DNA of 64,000 bases from Pseudoalteromonas sp. T1lg48. Its GTDB lineage: Bacteria > Pseudomonadota > Gammaproteobacteria > Enterobacterales > Alteromonadaceae. The DNA lies in NCBI RefSeq assembly GCF_002964785.1, contig NZ_PQCC01000022.1, forward strand, positions 344,619 to 408,618. Reading direction: 5' to 3'. The translations under genes and the position numbers were made by a program. This document shows, piece by piece, positions 1 through 8,366 of the stretch. Positions within the stretch are counted from its first letter, which is position 1; each line of letters starts with the position of its first letter. The notes under the pieces are model-generated. The model was not told where the DNA came from. It made no database searches and saw nothing but the letters and a program-made list of their open reading frames with translations.

Positions 1-1307
1 TAGGTGAGCACATCGTCAATCACCTCATCCGCCAGCTTTAGCTGTTGTTTTTTCGCCTGCTCGTCCAACTCAGCGGTCAGTTTATCCAGCTCAGCATCGA
101 TTAAATCGGCGGGACGGCAGCTAATAGCTTCACCACCGTCGAGTACCTGTTGTTGCAACAGGCTATCAACTGGCGCTGGCGTTGAACCATATTCGCCCTT
201 TAGCACCCCAGCGGTTTCCTTGGTAATAGACTTATAACGCTCGCCTGTAAGCACATTAAGCACGGCTTGCGTTCCCACTATCTGCGAAGTAGGCGTGACC
301 AAGGGTAAGTAACCTAGATCCTTGCGTACCTGAGGGATCTCCTTGAGTACCTCATCGAGGCGATCCGCCGCCCCCTGCTCTTTTAGCTGGTTTTCCATAT
401 TGGTCAGCATGCCTCCCGGCACCTGAGCCAAAAGAATACGACCATCCACGCCCTTGAGGCTGCCCTCAAACTGGGCATATTTCTTACGGACATCGCGAAA
501 ATAGGCGGCAATTTCTTCTAACAAACCCAAATCTAAACCCGTATCTCTTGGCGAGTCTTCCACTATGGCAACCATGGTTTCGGTGGCACTGTGGCCATAG
601 GTTTGGCTCATGCTGGAAATAGCGGTGTCGAGCATATCAATACCGGCATCGATGGCCTTTTGATAGGTGGCGGTACTCAGGCCTGTGGTGGCATGGCACT
701 GCATGGCGATAGGCAGGGAAACGGTTTGCTTTAATCCAGTGATAAGCTCATGGGCATCGTAAGGCTTTAATAGCCCGGCCATATCCTTAATACAGATGGA
801 ATGACAACCCATGTCTTCTAACTGCTTCGCCTGAGTTAACCACATATCCAAGGTATGTACCGGCGATACCGTATAGGAAATTGTGCCCTGAGCATGAGCG
901 CCGACATTAACCGCTGCCTTAATTGCCGTCTCGAGATTACGCACGTCGTTCATAGCATCGAATATACGAAACACATCGACACCATTAGCGTAAGCACGCT
1001 CCACAAACTTAGTTACCACATCATCTGCATAGTGACGATAGCCCAATAAATTTTGTCCACGCAGCAGCATCTGCTGCTTGGTGTTGGGCATCGCCTTTTT
1101 AAGCTCACGAATTCGATGCCAGGGGTCTTCCCCGAGATAACGAATACAGGCATCGAAGGTGGCGCCCCCCCAAGATTCTACGGACCAATAACCAACCTGA
1201 TCGAGTTTAGCGGCTATGGGGAGCATATCGTCTAAACGCATACGTGTTGCCAATAAAGACTGATGCGCATCTCGTAATACCAGCTCTGTTAAATGTAGTT
1301 TTGACAT
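1..1307 (-). CDS. oadA: Oxaloacetate decarboxylase alpha subunit (partial, 3' end off the window)
   Basis: Translation of the minus strand from the ATG at 1307 gives [20 protein letters not shown], the start of the carboxyltransferase (HMGL-like TIM barrel) domain, followed by [18 protein letters not shown] and [11 protein letters not shown], all hallmarks of OadA and pyruvate carboxylase. About 435 codons are inside the window; the family is near 590-600 residues, so the C-terminal biotinyl domain lies beyond base 1. Known role: transfer of the carboxyl group of oxaloacetate to biotin as part of the membrane Na+-pumping decarboxylase OadGAB. oadG lies 16 bp upstream on the same strand, so this is the usual oadGA(B) operon; oadB is expected to the left. 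Confidence 0.93.
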   Translation of the reverse strand, partial: MSKLHLTELVLRDAHQSLLATRMRLDDMLPIAAKLDQVGYWSVESWGGATFDACIRYLGEDPWHRIRELKKAMPNTKQQMLLRGQNLLGYRHYADDVVTKFVERAYANGVDVFRIFDAMNDVRNLETAIKAAVNVGAHAQGTISYTVSPVHTLDMWLTQAKQLEDMGCHSICIKDMAGLLKPYDAHELITGLKQTVSLPIAMQCHATTGLSTATYQKAIDAGIDMLDTAISSMSQTYGHSATETMVAIVEDSPRDTGLDLGLLEEIAAYFRDVRKKYAQFEGSLKGVDGRILLAQVPGGMLTNMENQLKEQGAADRLDEVLKEIPQVRKDLGYLPLVTPTSQIVGTQAVLNVLTGERYKSITKETAGVLKGEYGSTPAPVDSLLQQQVLDGGEAISCRPADLIDAELDKLTAELDEQAKKQQLKLADEVIDDVLT

Positions 1308-1323
1308 TCTGTGCCCCTATTTT

Positions 1324-1560
1324 TTATTGTTTTCTATACTGATGGACCGCTGCAGCAATGGCTGCAATATGGGCTTTAGGTATACCCGCTGTAGCTGGCC
1401 GGCCAGCCGTTGGGGCTTGTGCCCTGGTTGACTCATCTTCTTGCAGAAAATGCGACATCAGTTTTAAGGCGCCAATCAGCAGCAGCAAAAATATAAAGAC
1501 CACCAGCATCCCGGTTGCCATTAACCCCGCCGCTTCAAGCATCAGTGCTGCAATGTTCAT
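1324..1560 (-). CDS. oadG: Oxaloacetate decarboxylase gamma chain
   Basis: This 78-residue protein has one N-terminal membrane segment (about residues 14-34, MLVVFIFLLLLIGALKL), an acidic/Pro-Ala-rich linker and a C-terminal region ending HIAAIAAAVHQYRK, the typical OadG layout. Known role: membrane anchor that assembles the alpha and beta subunits of the Na+-translocating decarboxylase. I chose the ATG at 1560 because GGGAG lies five bases upstream; a GTG two codons earlier is also in frame. It is the first gene of the oad operon, and the PdhR-type boxes at 1645 and 1828 lie upstream of it. Confidence 0.85.
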   Translation of the reverse strand: MNIAALMLEAAGLMATGMLVVFIFLLLLIGALKLMSHFLQEDESTRAQAPTAGRPATAGIPKAHIAAIAAAVHQYRKQ

Positions 1561-1644
1561 CCTCACTCCCAGTGCATTTTGTTAATTTTGGTAAACTTTT
1601 AATCAACACCATATCAAATAAATATGAATTGTCCACACCATGTA

Positions 1645-1661
1645 AATTGGTATTACCAATA
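1645..1661. promoter_or_regulatory. PdhR/LldR-type operator-like palindrome, proximal to oadG
   Basis: AATTGGTATTACCAATA fits the TTGGT-N3-ACCAA palindrome bound by FadR-subfamily GntR regulators such as PdhR and LldR. It lies 85 bp upstream of oadG in the 434-bp divergent gap (1561-1994) before the TonB-dependent receptor. The regulator gene is not in this window, so which protein binds is inference. Apart from this site and the one at 1828, I see only a weak promoter-like TTGACT (1895-1900) with TAGAAT 15 bp downstream. Confidence 0.55.
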
Positions 1662-1827
1662 TTTAAAATTGATATTGTTCTATTAATAACGTTTAAAACT
1701 AGCAAGTTAGAGGTAAAAACTAGGTTGAAGTCGAATATATGCGATTGAAATATCGAATATAACCAGGAGTAATAGTGGTAAAGGGAAACAGCCAAATTAG
1801 CCTGTAAAGCGCAAAAGTCTCAATGAT

Positions 1828-1844
1828 AATTGGTAAGACCAAAA
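1828..1844. promoter_or_regulatory. PdhR-type operator-like palindrome, proximal to the TonB receptor
   Basis: AATTGGTAAGACCAAAA contains TTGGT-AAG-ACCAA, essentially the E. coli PdhR consensus apart from the last two bases. It sits 151 bp upstream of the receptor start. Two sites of the same form in one intergenic region suggest joint control of the oad operon and the receptor by a carboxylate-responsive GntR factor (inference). Confidence 0.55.
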
Positions 1845-1994
1845 TATTTTGAAACAAGTATTTTTATGCTATATCGCTTAAGCCCTTGGCACTATTGACT
1901 TTGAGGGTCTACGCTTAGAATCGCTAATAGGAACAACCGCAGTTTGATTGTCCCTGATGTATTAGAAAAACTCTAATAACTAGGGAGAAAGACA

Positions 1995-4958
1995 ATGTTA
2001 AAATCCAGACTTACGCTGGCGCTCCAACTCGCGCTCGGCGTTAGCATTTCCTCTATGGCCTTCATTAGCCCGCAGGCTCAAGCGGCGGGAGAAGAAGAGG
2101 CCGATAAAGATATCGAAGTGATTGCCGTAACCGGTAGTCGTATTCGTCAACCCGGCGCAGTCTCGGCCAGCCCCATTACTTCCATCGGCGAGCAAGAACT
2201 GGCGTTTCAACAAGAGCCAGAAGTAGAGCAAATTCTCCGTACCTTGCCAGCGACCATACCTGGTGATGGTAGTAACGTGAACAATGGTTCCGGTGGTGCC
2301 GCGACGGTTAACTTACGTGGCCTTGGCTCTCAACGCTCACTCATCCTGGTCAATGGCCGCCGTATGATCCCCTACAACTATAATGGCTCGGTGGATACTT
2401 CCGTGATCCCTGCAGCCTTGGTAGAGCGTATCGACGTAATTACCGGTGGTGCTTCGGCGGTATATGGTTCGGACGCCATTGCCGGTGCGGTTAACTTTAT
2501 CCTTAAAGATAACTTTGAGGGTATCGCTCTAAATACATCGCACCAGGAAACCGATGAAAATGACGGCGACAAGGACAATATTTCTTTAACCATAGGTTCT
2601 AACCTGGCCGACGACCGCGGTAACGTGGTGTTGTCATTAGACTGGACCAAGCGGGATCAGGTATTGCTCGGAGAGCGCCCCTTAGGTTTGCTTGGCATAG
2701 ACACCGCCAGTGGTGCGAACCTGGCTGAGTTCCGTAATGGCGAGCCACCCATTCCGGCTCCACCTGGGTGTGAGGCCCCCGACTCGGTAGGCAGTGGGGG
2801 TTCTACAACCGCCATCCCAACGCGCTTTGCTATCGTCGGTGGTGGTGCAAGCGCTTCGGGCCAATTTAGAAACGACGGTTCGCTATCAGCAGATACCTGT
2901 AGTGTATTTAACTTCAACCCTTATAACTTTTATCAAACACCTTCAGAGCGCTACTCGGGCACTGCTCTTGCGCGCTATAGCCTGACCGAAGAACATGAAA
3001 TTTATTCTTCACTGACCTACAGCTCTATCTCGGTAGACACTCAGGTTGCGCCATCGGGTACCTTCGGCTCAGCCTTCCAGCTACCGCTGTTCAACCCGTT
3101 AATTGGCGACCAAGCCCGTCAATTTATGATAGACGCAGGTAATAACGCACTAGCAAATGATTTGCTCGGTGCCAATAACTGGAATGACGTCAACGGCAAC
3201 GGCGTGGTGGATGAAGAAGATTACCTCACCGTGCAGCTTCGCCGCCGTACCTTAGAGCTGGGTCCTCGTACCGAACGCTACGATACCTCATTATTCCAGT
3301 TTGTAACTGGTGTGAACGGTTACGTCTTTGACGATTGGCAATATGACGTGAGCTTTCAATACGGTGAGTCGAACCGTACTACGGTACGTGCCGGTTATAC
3401 CAACCTGACTAACATCCAAAACGCCTTGGATACTGCGGACGGTGTAACCTGTTTGAACGGCGACCCCACTTGTGTGCCTATCGATCTGTTTGGTGGCTTC
3501 GGCACCATTACCGATGAAATGGCCGGTTATGCCACCGCTATTGCTCTGCAGCAACAGAAATACAGTCAACGTATCGCTACCGCCACCTTAAACGGTCCGG
3601 TCGAATTTATTGAAATTCCCAGCGCCGGTGCACCGCTGTCCATGAGCTTCGGTTACGAATACCGTAAAGAAAAAGGCCTGTTTGAGCCCGATGAGTGTTT
3701 GAAACTTGCCCCTGCCAGCTGTCAAGGTGGTGCAGGTGGTAACCAGTTGCCCATCGAAGGTGGCTTTAGTGTTGACGAACTCTTCCTCGAAGGTTATCTC
3801 CCCGTCATTGATGGCATGGCGTTTGCTGAAACCTTGGATATTGAGTTTGGTTTCCGCTGGGCCGATTACGATACCGTGGGCTCAAACGAAACCTGGAAGC
3901 TTGGTTTTAACTGGCGTCCGGTCAGCTCTGTGCTGGTTCGCGTGATGCAACAGGAAGCGACCCGTGCACCTAACGTGGGTGAAATCGCCTCGCCTGTTGT
4001 GACCGGCCTGGACAACGCAGGTAGCGATCCCTGTTCGGTTGCTAATGCTGGTAATATAGATGCCACCTTACAGGCATTGTGTGAGTCTACAGGCATGTCA
4101 GCCGCCCAGGTAGGTAACGTTCAAGACGTTATCTCTGGTCAGGTACAGGTTATCTCCGGTAGCGATCCGCTTAACCCGCCCGATGCGGAAGAAGCAAGCA
4201 CCTTCACCGCGGGTCTGGTATGGACGCCTGAATTCGACACCCTGCAAAACTTCACCATCAGCTTGGATTACTATGACATCGATATCGATGACATTATCGG
4301 TGAGTTTTCGGCTCAGGAAATTCTTGATGCCTGTTACCAGCTAGGCGATGCTGAGCAATGTGCCAAGATCCAACGTGTTGGCGGTGACTTGACGGTTGCT
4401 GGTGCGGGTATTGAGCAATTTACCACCAACCTTAAAAACCTTCGCGCCGAGGGTGTAGAGCTTGGCTTTAACTTTGCTTGGCCGATGGATAACTGGGGGG
4501 AATTACAGTTCTCCGGCACCATCAATAAATACCTGACTCAGGAATCTCAGAGCTCTGATACGGCACGTATTATCGACTGTAAGGGTTACTACAGCACCAG
4601 CTGTGACCCGCTCGCCGAGCTTCGCGCGGTACAGCGTACTACCTGGGCCATGGATGACTTTACGGTATCGCTACAATGGCGTTATACGGATGGTATAGAC
4701 GTCGAGCCGGTAGTAATTGATGATTACTTTGAGGAATTCCGCAGTATCGGCTCTTACAGCTACTTCGATCTGTATGCCAACTACCATATCACCGACAATA
4801 TTACCGCCAGTCTCGGTATAGACAACCTATTCGAGAAAGATCCACCGGTAGTAGGTAACGAGGCAGGTGATACCAGCTCTAACTCGGGTAACACCTTCCC
4901 AAGTAACTATGATGTACTGGGCCGTAAGTTTAAGTTGGGCGTTCGCTTCCAATTCTAA
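1995..4958 (+). CDS. TonB-dependent outer-membrane receptor
   Basis: A 987-residue protein with a signal peptide (cleavage near SPQAQAA, about residue 31), a TonB-box-like segment (IEVIAVTGSRIR, about 40-51), a plug domain (VNLRGLGSQRSLILVNGRRM; ASAVYGSDAIAGAVNFIL) and a long 22-strand-type barrel ending LGRKFKLGVRFQF with the terminal aromatic residue typical of outer-membrane proteins. Its size and plug motifs match the large Alteromonadales/Xanthomonas group of substrate-specific receptors; the substrate cannot be read from the sequence. Start ATG at 1995 is preceded by AGGGAGAAAG. It is monocistronic with a terminator right after. The flanking oad operon and the PdhR-type boxes hint at an organic-acid-related nutrient. 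Confidence 0.9.
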   Translation: MLKSRLTLALQLALGVSISSMAFISPQAQAAGEEEADKDIEVIAVTGSRIRQPGAVSASPITSIGEQELAFQQEPEVEQILRTLPATIPGDGSNVNNGSGGAATVNLRGLGSQRSLILVNGRRMIPYNYNGSVDTSVIPAALVERIDVITGGASAVYGSDAIAGAVNFILKDNFEGIALNTSHQETDENDGDKDNISLTIGSNLADDRGNVVLSLDWTKRDQVLLGERPLGLLGIDTASGANLAEFRNGEPPIPAPPGCEAPDSVGSGGSTTAIPTRFAIVGGGASASGQFRNDGSLSADTCSVFNFNPYNFYQTPSERYSGTALARYSLTEEHEIYSSLTYSSISVDTQVAPSGTFGSAFQLPLFNPLIGDQARQFMIDAGNNALANDLLGANNWNDVNGNGVVDEEDYLTVQLRRRTLELGPRTERYDTSLFQFVTGVNGYVFDDWQYDVSFQYGESNRTTVRAGYTNLTNIQNALDTADGVTCLNGDPTCVPIDLFGGFGTITDEMAGYATAIALQQQKYSQRIATATLNGPVEFIEIPSAGAPLSMSFGYEYRKEKGLFEPDECLKLAPASCQGGAGGNQLPIEGGFSVDELFLEGYLPVIDGMAFAETLDIEFGFRWADYDTVGSNETWKLGFNWRPVSSVLVRVMQQEATRAPNVGEIASPVVTGLDNAGSDPCSVANAGNIDATLQALCESTGMSAAQVGNVQDVISGQVQVISGSDPLNPPDAEEASTFTAGLVWTPEFDTLQNFTISLDYYDIDIDDIIGEFSAQEILDACYQLGDAEQCAKIQRVGGDLTVAGAGIEQFTTNLKNLRAEGVELGFNFAWPMDNWGELQFSGTINKYLTQESQSSDTARIIDCKGYYSTSCDPLAELRAVQRTTWAMDDFTVSLQWRYTDGIDVEPVVIDDYFEEFRSIGSYSYFDLYANYHITDNITASLGIDNLFEKDPPVVGNEAGDTSSNSGNTFPSNYDVLGRKFKLGVRFQF

Positions 4959-4980
4959 GCAGCCCGCATAAGCAACTTAA

Positions 4981-5008
4981 AGCCGCGCTCTTGCGCGGCT
5001 TTGTTATT
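4981..5008 (+). terminator. Rho-independent terminator of the TonB receptor gene
   Basis: Perfect 8-bp stem AGCCGCGC / GCGCGGCT with a TCTT loop, followed by TTTGTTATTT. It overlaps the last bases of the convergent metallophosphoesterase gene. Confidence 0.85.
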
Positions 5009-5951
5009 TAGTACACTGTGGGATTACGCCAGGCTTAGCCAAAGGCTGAGTCACAGTACTTACCAAAAAAGGCTCCTTCTGCGAGTCCTGTACCCGAACC
5101 TTAGCAATATCCAATACCCTAAAGTCCCCCGGCGCATTGAGATGCCATAACCCCGATTCGCGCTGCGAAAAGCAAAATTCGGCGGTGTCGCCATGCACCA
5201 ATAAAATAGGAAACGCCACTTGCTCGGCCAGCGCATCCAGGTGCTGACGGTAAGGTGCTAACGCATCACAGTTTTGCTGTAACTCTTGTGTGCAAGGCTC
5301 ACCGTAATTATTGGCTTTATAAATATCGGCCTGAATAAAGATCACCGCTGCGCTCACCCGTGCTTTCAATTGCGAAGCCAGCCAGTGCATATTGTATTTA
5401 TCACGGCTCTGGGCGGCTGACAGCGCCTCTTGTGGTTCGCTTTTTAGCACTTGCGCTCGGCCATTGTTAGTGCCGACCACATGCAGCGTCAGATACTTAA
5501 CATCATCAATGCGCCAAGCCTGATTTTCTAGCTGATCTTTTTGTCTGTGATAATTGGGCAAATCCAGCTCGGATTGAGCAAAATGGGTGCGAATATAGGC
5601 AAGACGCTCTAATTCATCAAAACGCGGCTCAAGGGCTGCTCGGTCACAATCGGTCCAGTCGTTGTCGCCCGGGGTATAAACCAGGGGGGAAGTGGTCAAT
5701 TCACTTAACAAGCTATAATTTTTTTGCAGCAAGGTATCCGTGCAAGGCTGCGAACCGGATTTTAAATCCCCAACATGAGCCACAAATAGATGTGGGGTTT
5801 GCTGCACGGCTTGGTATAATCGCCCTTTAGGCGCACTAAGCAAGGTCTCGTCGATGGGGGTATAAGGCATATCGCCAAATACCAAAAATTGCTGAGGTGT
5901 GGCGCTTACCAAGCTAGCCCACAATGCCGCCATAAAAAATAAAATACGCAT
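5004..5951 (-). CDS. Exported metallophosphoesterase-like protein
   Basis: A 315-residue protein with a signal peptide (MRILFFMAALWASLVSAT). Calcineurin-type metallophosphoesterase motifs are visible in order: FLVFGDMPY (GDxxY variant), AHVGDLKSG (GDxxSG-like), YTPGDNDWTDC (GDN-D) and LLVHGDTAEF near the C-terminus. These are the usual metal ligands of the fold; the substrate is unknown. I chose ATG 5951 because AAGGG lies seven bases upstream; ATG 5957 is too close to it. It is a single gene on the minus strand, convergent with the TonB receptor, and exported to the periplasm or beyond. Confidence 0.75.
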   Translation of the reverse strand: MRILFFMAALWASLVSATPQQFLVFGDMPYTPIDETLLSAPKGRLYQAVQQTPHLFVAHVGDLKSGSQPCTDTLLQKNYSLLSELTTSPLVYTPGDNDWTDCDRAALEPRFDELERLAYIRTHFAQSELDLPNYHRQKDQLENQAWRIDDVKYLTLHVVGTNNGRAQVLKSEPQEALSAAQSRDKYNMHWLASQLKARVSAAVIFIQADIYKANNYGEPCTQELQQNCDALAPYRQHLDALAEQVAFPILLVHGDTAEFCFSQRESGLWHLNAPGDFRVLDIAKVRVQDSQKEPFLVSTVTQPLAKPGVIPQCTK

Positions 5952-5957
5952 AATCAT

Positions 5958-6336
5958 CCCTTACTTTGCAGTGGCTAGGGCCTGTTGATCTTTGTTGTTT
6001 GTTTCTGCAGCAGTTTGTAGTGCATTTATACAAGGCAGAGTATGTGTGGTGTAGTTATTCTACACGAGCATGCGATAACATAGTAGAAATACACTACAAG
6101 CGCTGCCCTGTGGGTTCATCTAAACGCCTCCAGCTCTTTGTTGCTCGCTATGAACATAGGCGAGCAAGACCGAAGCAATGCTTCGCAGCTTAGCGAGGTG
6201 AGCGCATGGATGCGCGATGTAACCAAGCTTCATGGATGAATTTAACCACATGAATCAGTGATTATATTCATCAGAAGGCGTTTAGATTGAACATAAAGTA
6301 AACCACAAAGATAAATAGACCCTTGAGCGAGTAATC
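5958..6336. other. Structured non-coding region with nested inverted repeats
   Basis: No credible gene. Several hairpins are visible: TTGTAGTGCATTT (6015-6027) pairs with AAATACACTACAA (6087-6099) with one mismatch and encloses a perfect GTGTAG-TTATT-CTACAC hairpin (6049-6065); GCTCGC/GCGAGC pair at 6143-6165; TCTAAACGCC (6119-6128) is exactly inverted as GGCGTTTAGA (6277-6286). The segment near 6228 (AGCTTCATGGATGAATT) matches the edge of the repeat copies at 60.4 and 61.8 kb. It reads as a dispersed repeat or structured RNA remnant. Confidence 0.5.
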
Positions 6337-6816
6337 ATGAACTACACCACCACTTACATCTTAAACAAAGACTACTTCAGCGAAAGCTATGAACAGTCTT
6401 TGCCGTTGAGTAATCGCAAACAACCCAAATATGGTTTGATCCTGTTGTTAATCGCACTCGCCCTATTTAGCATACTGAAGCTACAAAACAACTACTTAGG
6501 ATATTTTTTATTTGCCTTAGCACTACTTGAAATGGTGGCTTATAGGTATCAAAAAGCCTGGTGGATAGCGCGTCAACGCCTCTCTCGCGCCGCCGGTCAC
6601 GAGGTTGAACTGACTATTGATGAGCAAGGAATTAGCACCTCAGCGAATGGGAAGACACGAGTATTGCTGTGGAAAAATATCCGCGAGGCTGTAGCTACCG
6701 AAAAGGGAGTGGTACTGGTATCCGGTAAGGGGCATAGTCATTATCTCAGTAACACCGTACTCAATGACGAAGTAAGAGATTTTATACTGACCCAGAAAAA
6801 ACAAAAGCCACTTTAA
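6337..6816 (+). CDS. YcxB-like membrane protein
   Basis: A 159-residue protein with two adjacent membrane segments (about residues 32-65, LILLLIALALFSILKL and YFLFALALLEMVAY). A C-terminal cytoplasmic domain follows (about 90-150: ELTIDEQGISTS, LLWKNIREAV, GVVLVSGKGHSHYLSNTVL) matching the YcxB-like C-terminal pattern (hydrophobic beta strands, a W-x-x-I motif, a position-check loop). Function in this family is unknown. The gene stands alone; its last codons overlap the csrA terminator on the opposite strand. Confidence 0.75.
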   Translation: MNYTTTYILNKDYFSESYEQSLPLSNRKQPKYGLILLLIALALFSILKLQNNYLGYFLFALALLEMVAYRYQKAWWIARQRLSRAAGHEVELTIDEQGISTSANGKTRVLLWKNIREAVATEKGVVLVSGKGHSHYLSNTVLNDEVRDFILTQKKQKPL

Positions 6817-6826
6817 AAAGTGGCTT
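6795..6826 (-). terminator. csrA Rho-independent terminator
   Basis: Stem AAGCCACTTT (6805-6814) / AAAGTGGCTT (6817-6826) followed on the minus strand by TTTGTTTTTT. It overlaps the 3' end and stop codon of the YcxB-like gene. Confidence 0.8.
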
Positions 6827-6840
6827 CGCAACAAGCGGTA

Positions 6841-7035
6841 TTATTCGTTACCCGGGTTCGAGGAGCCCGACTTTTCTGCTTGTATTCGCATGTAAATTTC
6901 TTCACGGTGCACAGATACGTCTTTAGGTGCATTAACACCGATGCGTACCTGGTTACCCTTAACGCCTAATACGGTAACCGTGACTTCGTCACCTATCATC
7001 AGGGTTTCGCCTACTCGACGAGTAAGAATTAGCAT
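6841..7035 (-). CDS. csrA: Carbon storage regulator CsrA
   Basis: 64 residues beginning [20 protein letters not shown], with [19 protein letters not shown]: a full-length CsrA/RsmA. Known role: dimeric RNA-binding protein that recognises GGA motifs in mRNA leaders and controls carbon flux, motility and biofilm. The conserved R44-region (VHREE) needed for RNA binding is present. It lies downstream of lysC in the usual gammaproteobacterial alaS-lysC-csrA order, with a 92-bp gap that probably holds its own promoter. Confidence 0.97.
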   Translation of the reverse strand: MLILTRRVGETLMIGDEVTVTVLGVKGNQVRIGVNAPKDVSVHREEIYMRIQAEKSGSSNPGNE

Positions 7036-7127
7036 TCTCTTGCTCCCATTATTCCAAATTAGTCAAAAATTCCGTCAGCGGCATTTTAATGAATAATTAC
7101 TATAAAAGTAAGTAAAACTTTGCTTAA

Positions 7128-8345
7128 TTATTCATCTGCCATGCCAAATGTTGCATGCAGAGCTCTTACTGCCAGCTCTAAATATTGCCGTTCGATCAGC
7201 ACCGAAAGCTTTATTTCTCCTGAGCTAGCAATAAATACATCGATATTTTCATCAGCAAATACACGAAAGAACTGACTGCTTAACGATGCATTTGTTTTTA
7301 TACCCACACCGACCAAAGAAAGCATGGCTAAATCGTCCCGACTGGTGATATTTACGCCGGCTAATTGGTCGGTATTTGATAACGCAGTAAGCGCTTCTCG
7401 CAACTCTAAGCTGGGTATACTTATAGCATAGTCTACTTTGCCAACTTTTTGATTAACTTGATTAATAACATCAACTTCAATGCCTTTATGGGCCAACAAC
7501 TCAAGTATATTCGCCAAGGTTGCAGGGTTAGCGTCACAATTATTTAGGAAAATAAGTGCCTGTTCCCTTTTAAAGGCTATACCCGACACATTTTGCTGTG
7601 GCATCGGCTCGTCCTCATCGCTTAAAACTAAAGTGCCCTGATCTGGCTCAAAACTGGATAGCACTCGCAGGGGTACCCGGTACTGGGCCGCCGCCTCAAC
7701 AGCACGGATATGCAATACCTTGGCTCCCAAACTGGCCATTTCCAGCATCGCCGGCACACCTATACTCGTCAGGCGTCGCGCTTTGGGCTCAACACGCGGA
7801 TCGGTGCTGTAGACACCGTTTACGTCGGTGTAAATTTGGCACTCTTCAGCGTTGAGCGCCCCGGCAATGGCCACCGCCGAGGTATCACTGCCGCCACGCC
7901 CCAAAGTGGTAATATTGCCTTCGCCGTCACGGCCTTGAAAGCCTGCGGCGATAACAATACGACCATGTTGCAGCTCCTGGCGCAAGCGGCGGGTGTCAAT
8001 GTCCAGGATACGAGCCTTGGTAAAGAGGTTGTCGGTATTCATGCCCAGCTGATCGCCGAGCAGACTCACCGCCGGGTAACCACGGCGGATCAACGCCATC
8101 GACAGTAGCGATGCCGTTACCTGTTCGCCGGTGCTAACCAATACATCGAGTTCTCGAGTGCTGGGTCTGTCATCCACTTGTGCGGCCAAGGCCAACAAGC
8201 GGTTGGTTTCTCCAGACATGGCCGAGACCACGGCTACCACCTGATGGCCGAGTTGACGTTGGCGTATAATAATATCGGCGACCGCCTCAATTCGCTCAAT
8301 GGAGCCAACCGAGGTGCCGCCGAATTTTTGGACTAATAGGGCCAC
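7128..8345 (-). CDS. lysC: Aspartate kinase (monofunctional, ACT-domain type)
   Basis: 405 residues. The N-terminal kinase domain has LVQKFGGTSVG, FQGRDGEGNITTLGRGGSDTSA and YTDVNGVYSTDPR; two C-terminal ACT domains follow (about 265-400, including ALIFLNNCDANPATLANIL and LSLVGVGIKTNASLSSQFF). Known reaction: ATP-dependent phosphorylation of aspartate, the first step to lysine, threonine, methionine and DAP; the ACT pair gives allosteric lysine/threonine control. The frame opens with GTG at 8345 without a strong Shine-Dalgarno. It follows alaS by 21 bp and no lysine riboswitch is visible upstream, so transcription probably comes through alaS. Confidence 0.95.
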   Translation of the reverse strand: MALLVQKFGGTSVGSIERIEAVADIIIRQRQLGHQVVAVVSAMSGETNRLLALAAQVDDRPSTRELDVLVSTGEQVTASLLSMALIRRGYPAVSLLGDQLGMNTDNLFTKARILDIDTRRLRQELQHGRIVIAAGFQGRDGEGNITTLGRGGSDTSAVAIAGALNAEECQIYTDVNGVYSTDPRVEPKARRLTSIGVPAMLEMASLGAKVLHIRAVEAAAQYRVPLRVLSSFEPDQGTLVLSDEDEPMPQQNVSGIAFKREQALIFLNNCDANPATLANILELLAHKGIEVDVINQVNQKVGKVDYAISIPSLELREALTALSNTDQLAGVNITSRDDLAMLSLVGVGIKTNASLSSQFFRVFADENIDVFIASSGEIKLSVLIERQYLELAVRALHATFGMADE

Positions 8346-8366
8346 AGTATCTAATGCAGCCTAATA

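Noticed and set aside
7128..8345. A lysine riboswitch upstream of lysC
   Set aside because: Only 21 bp separate lysC from alaS, far too short for an L-box.
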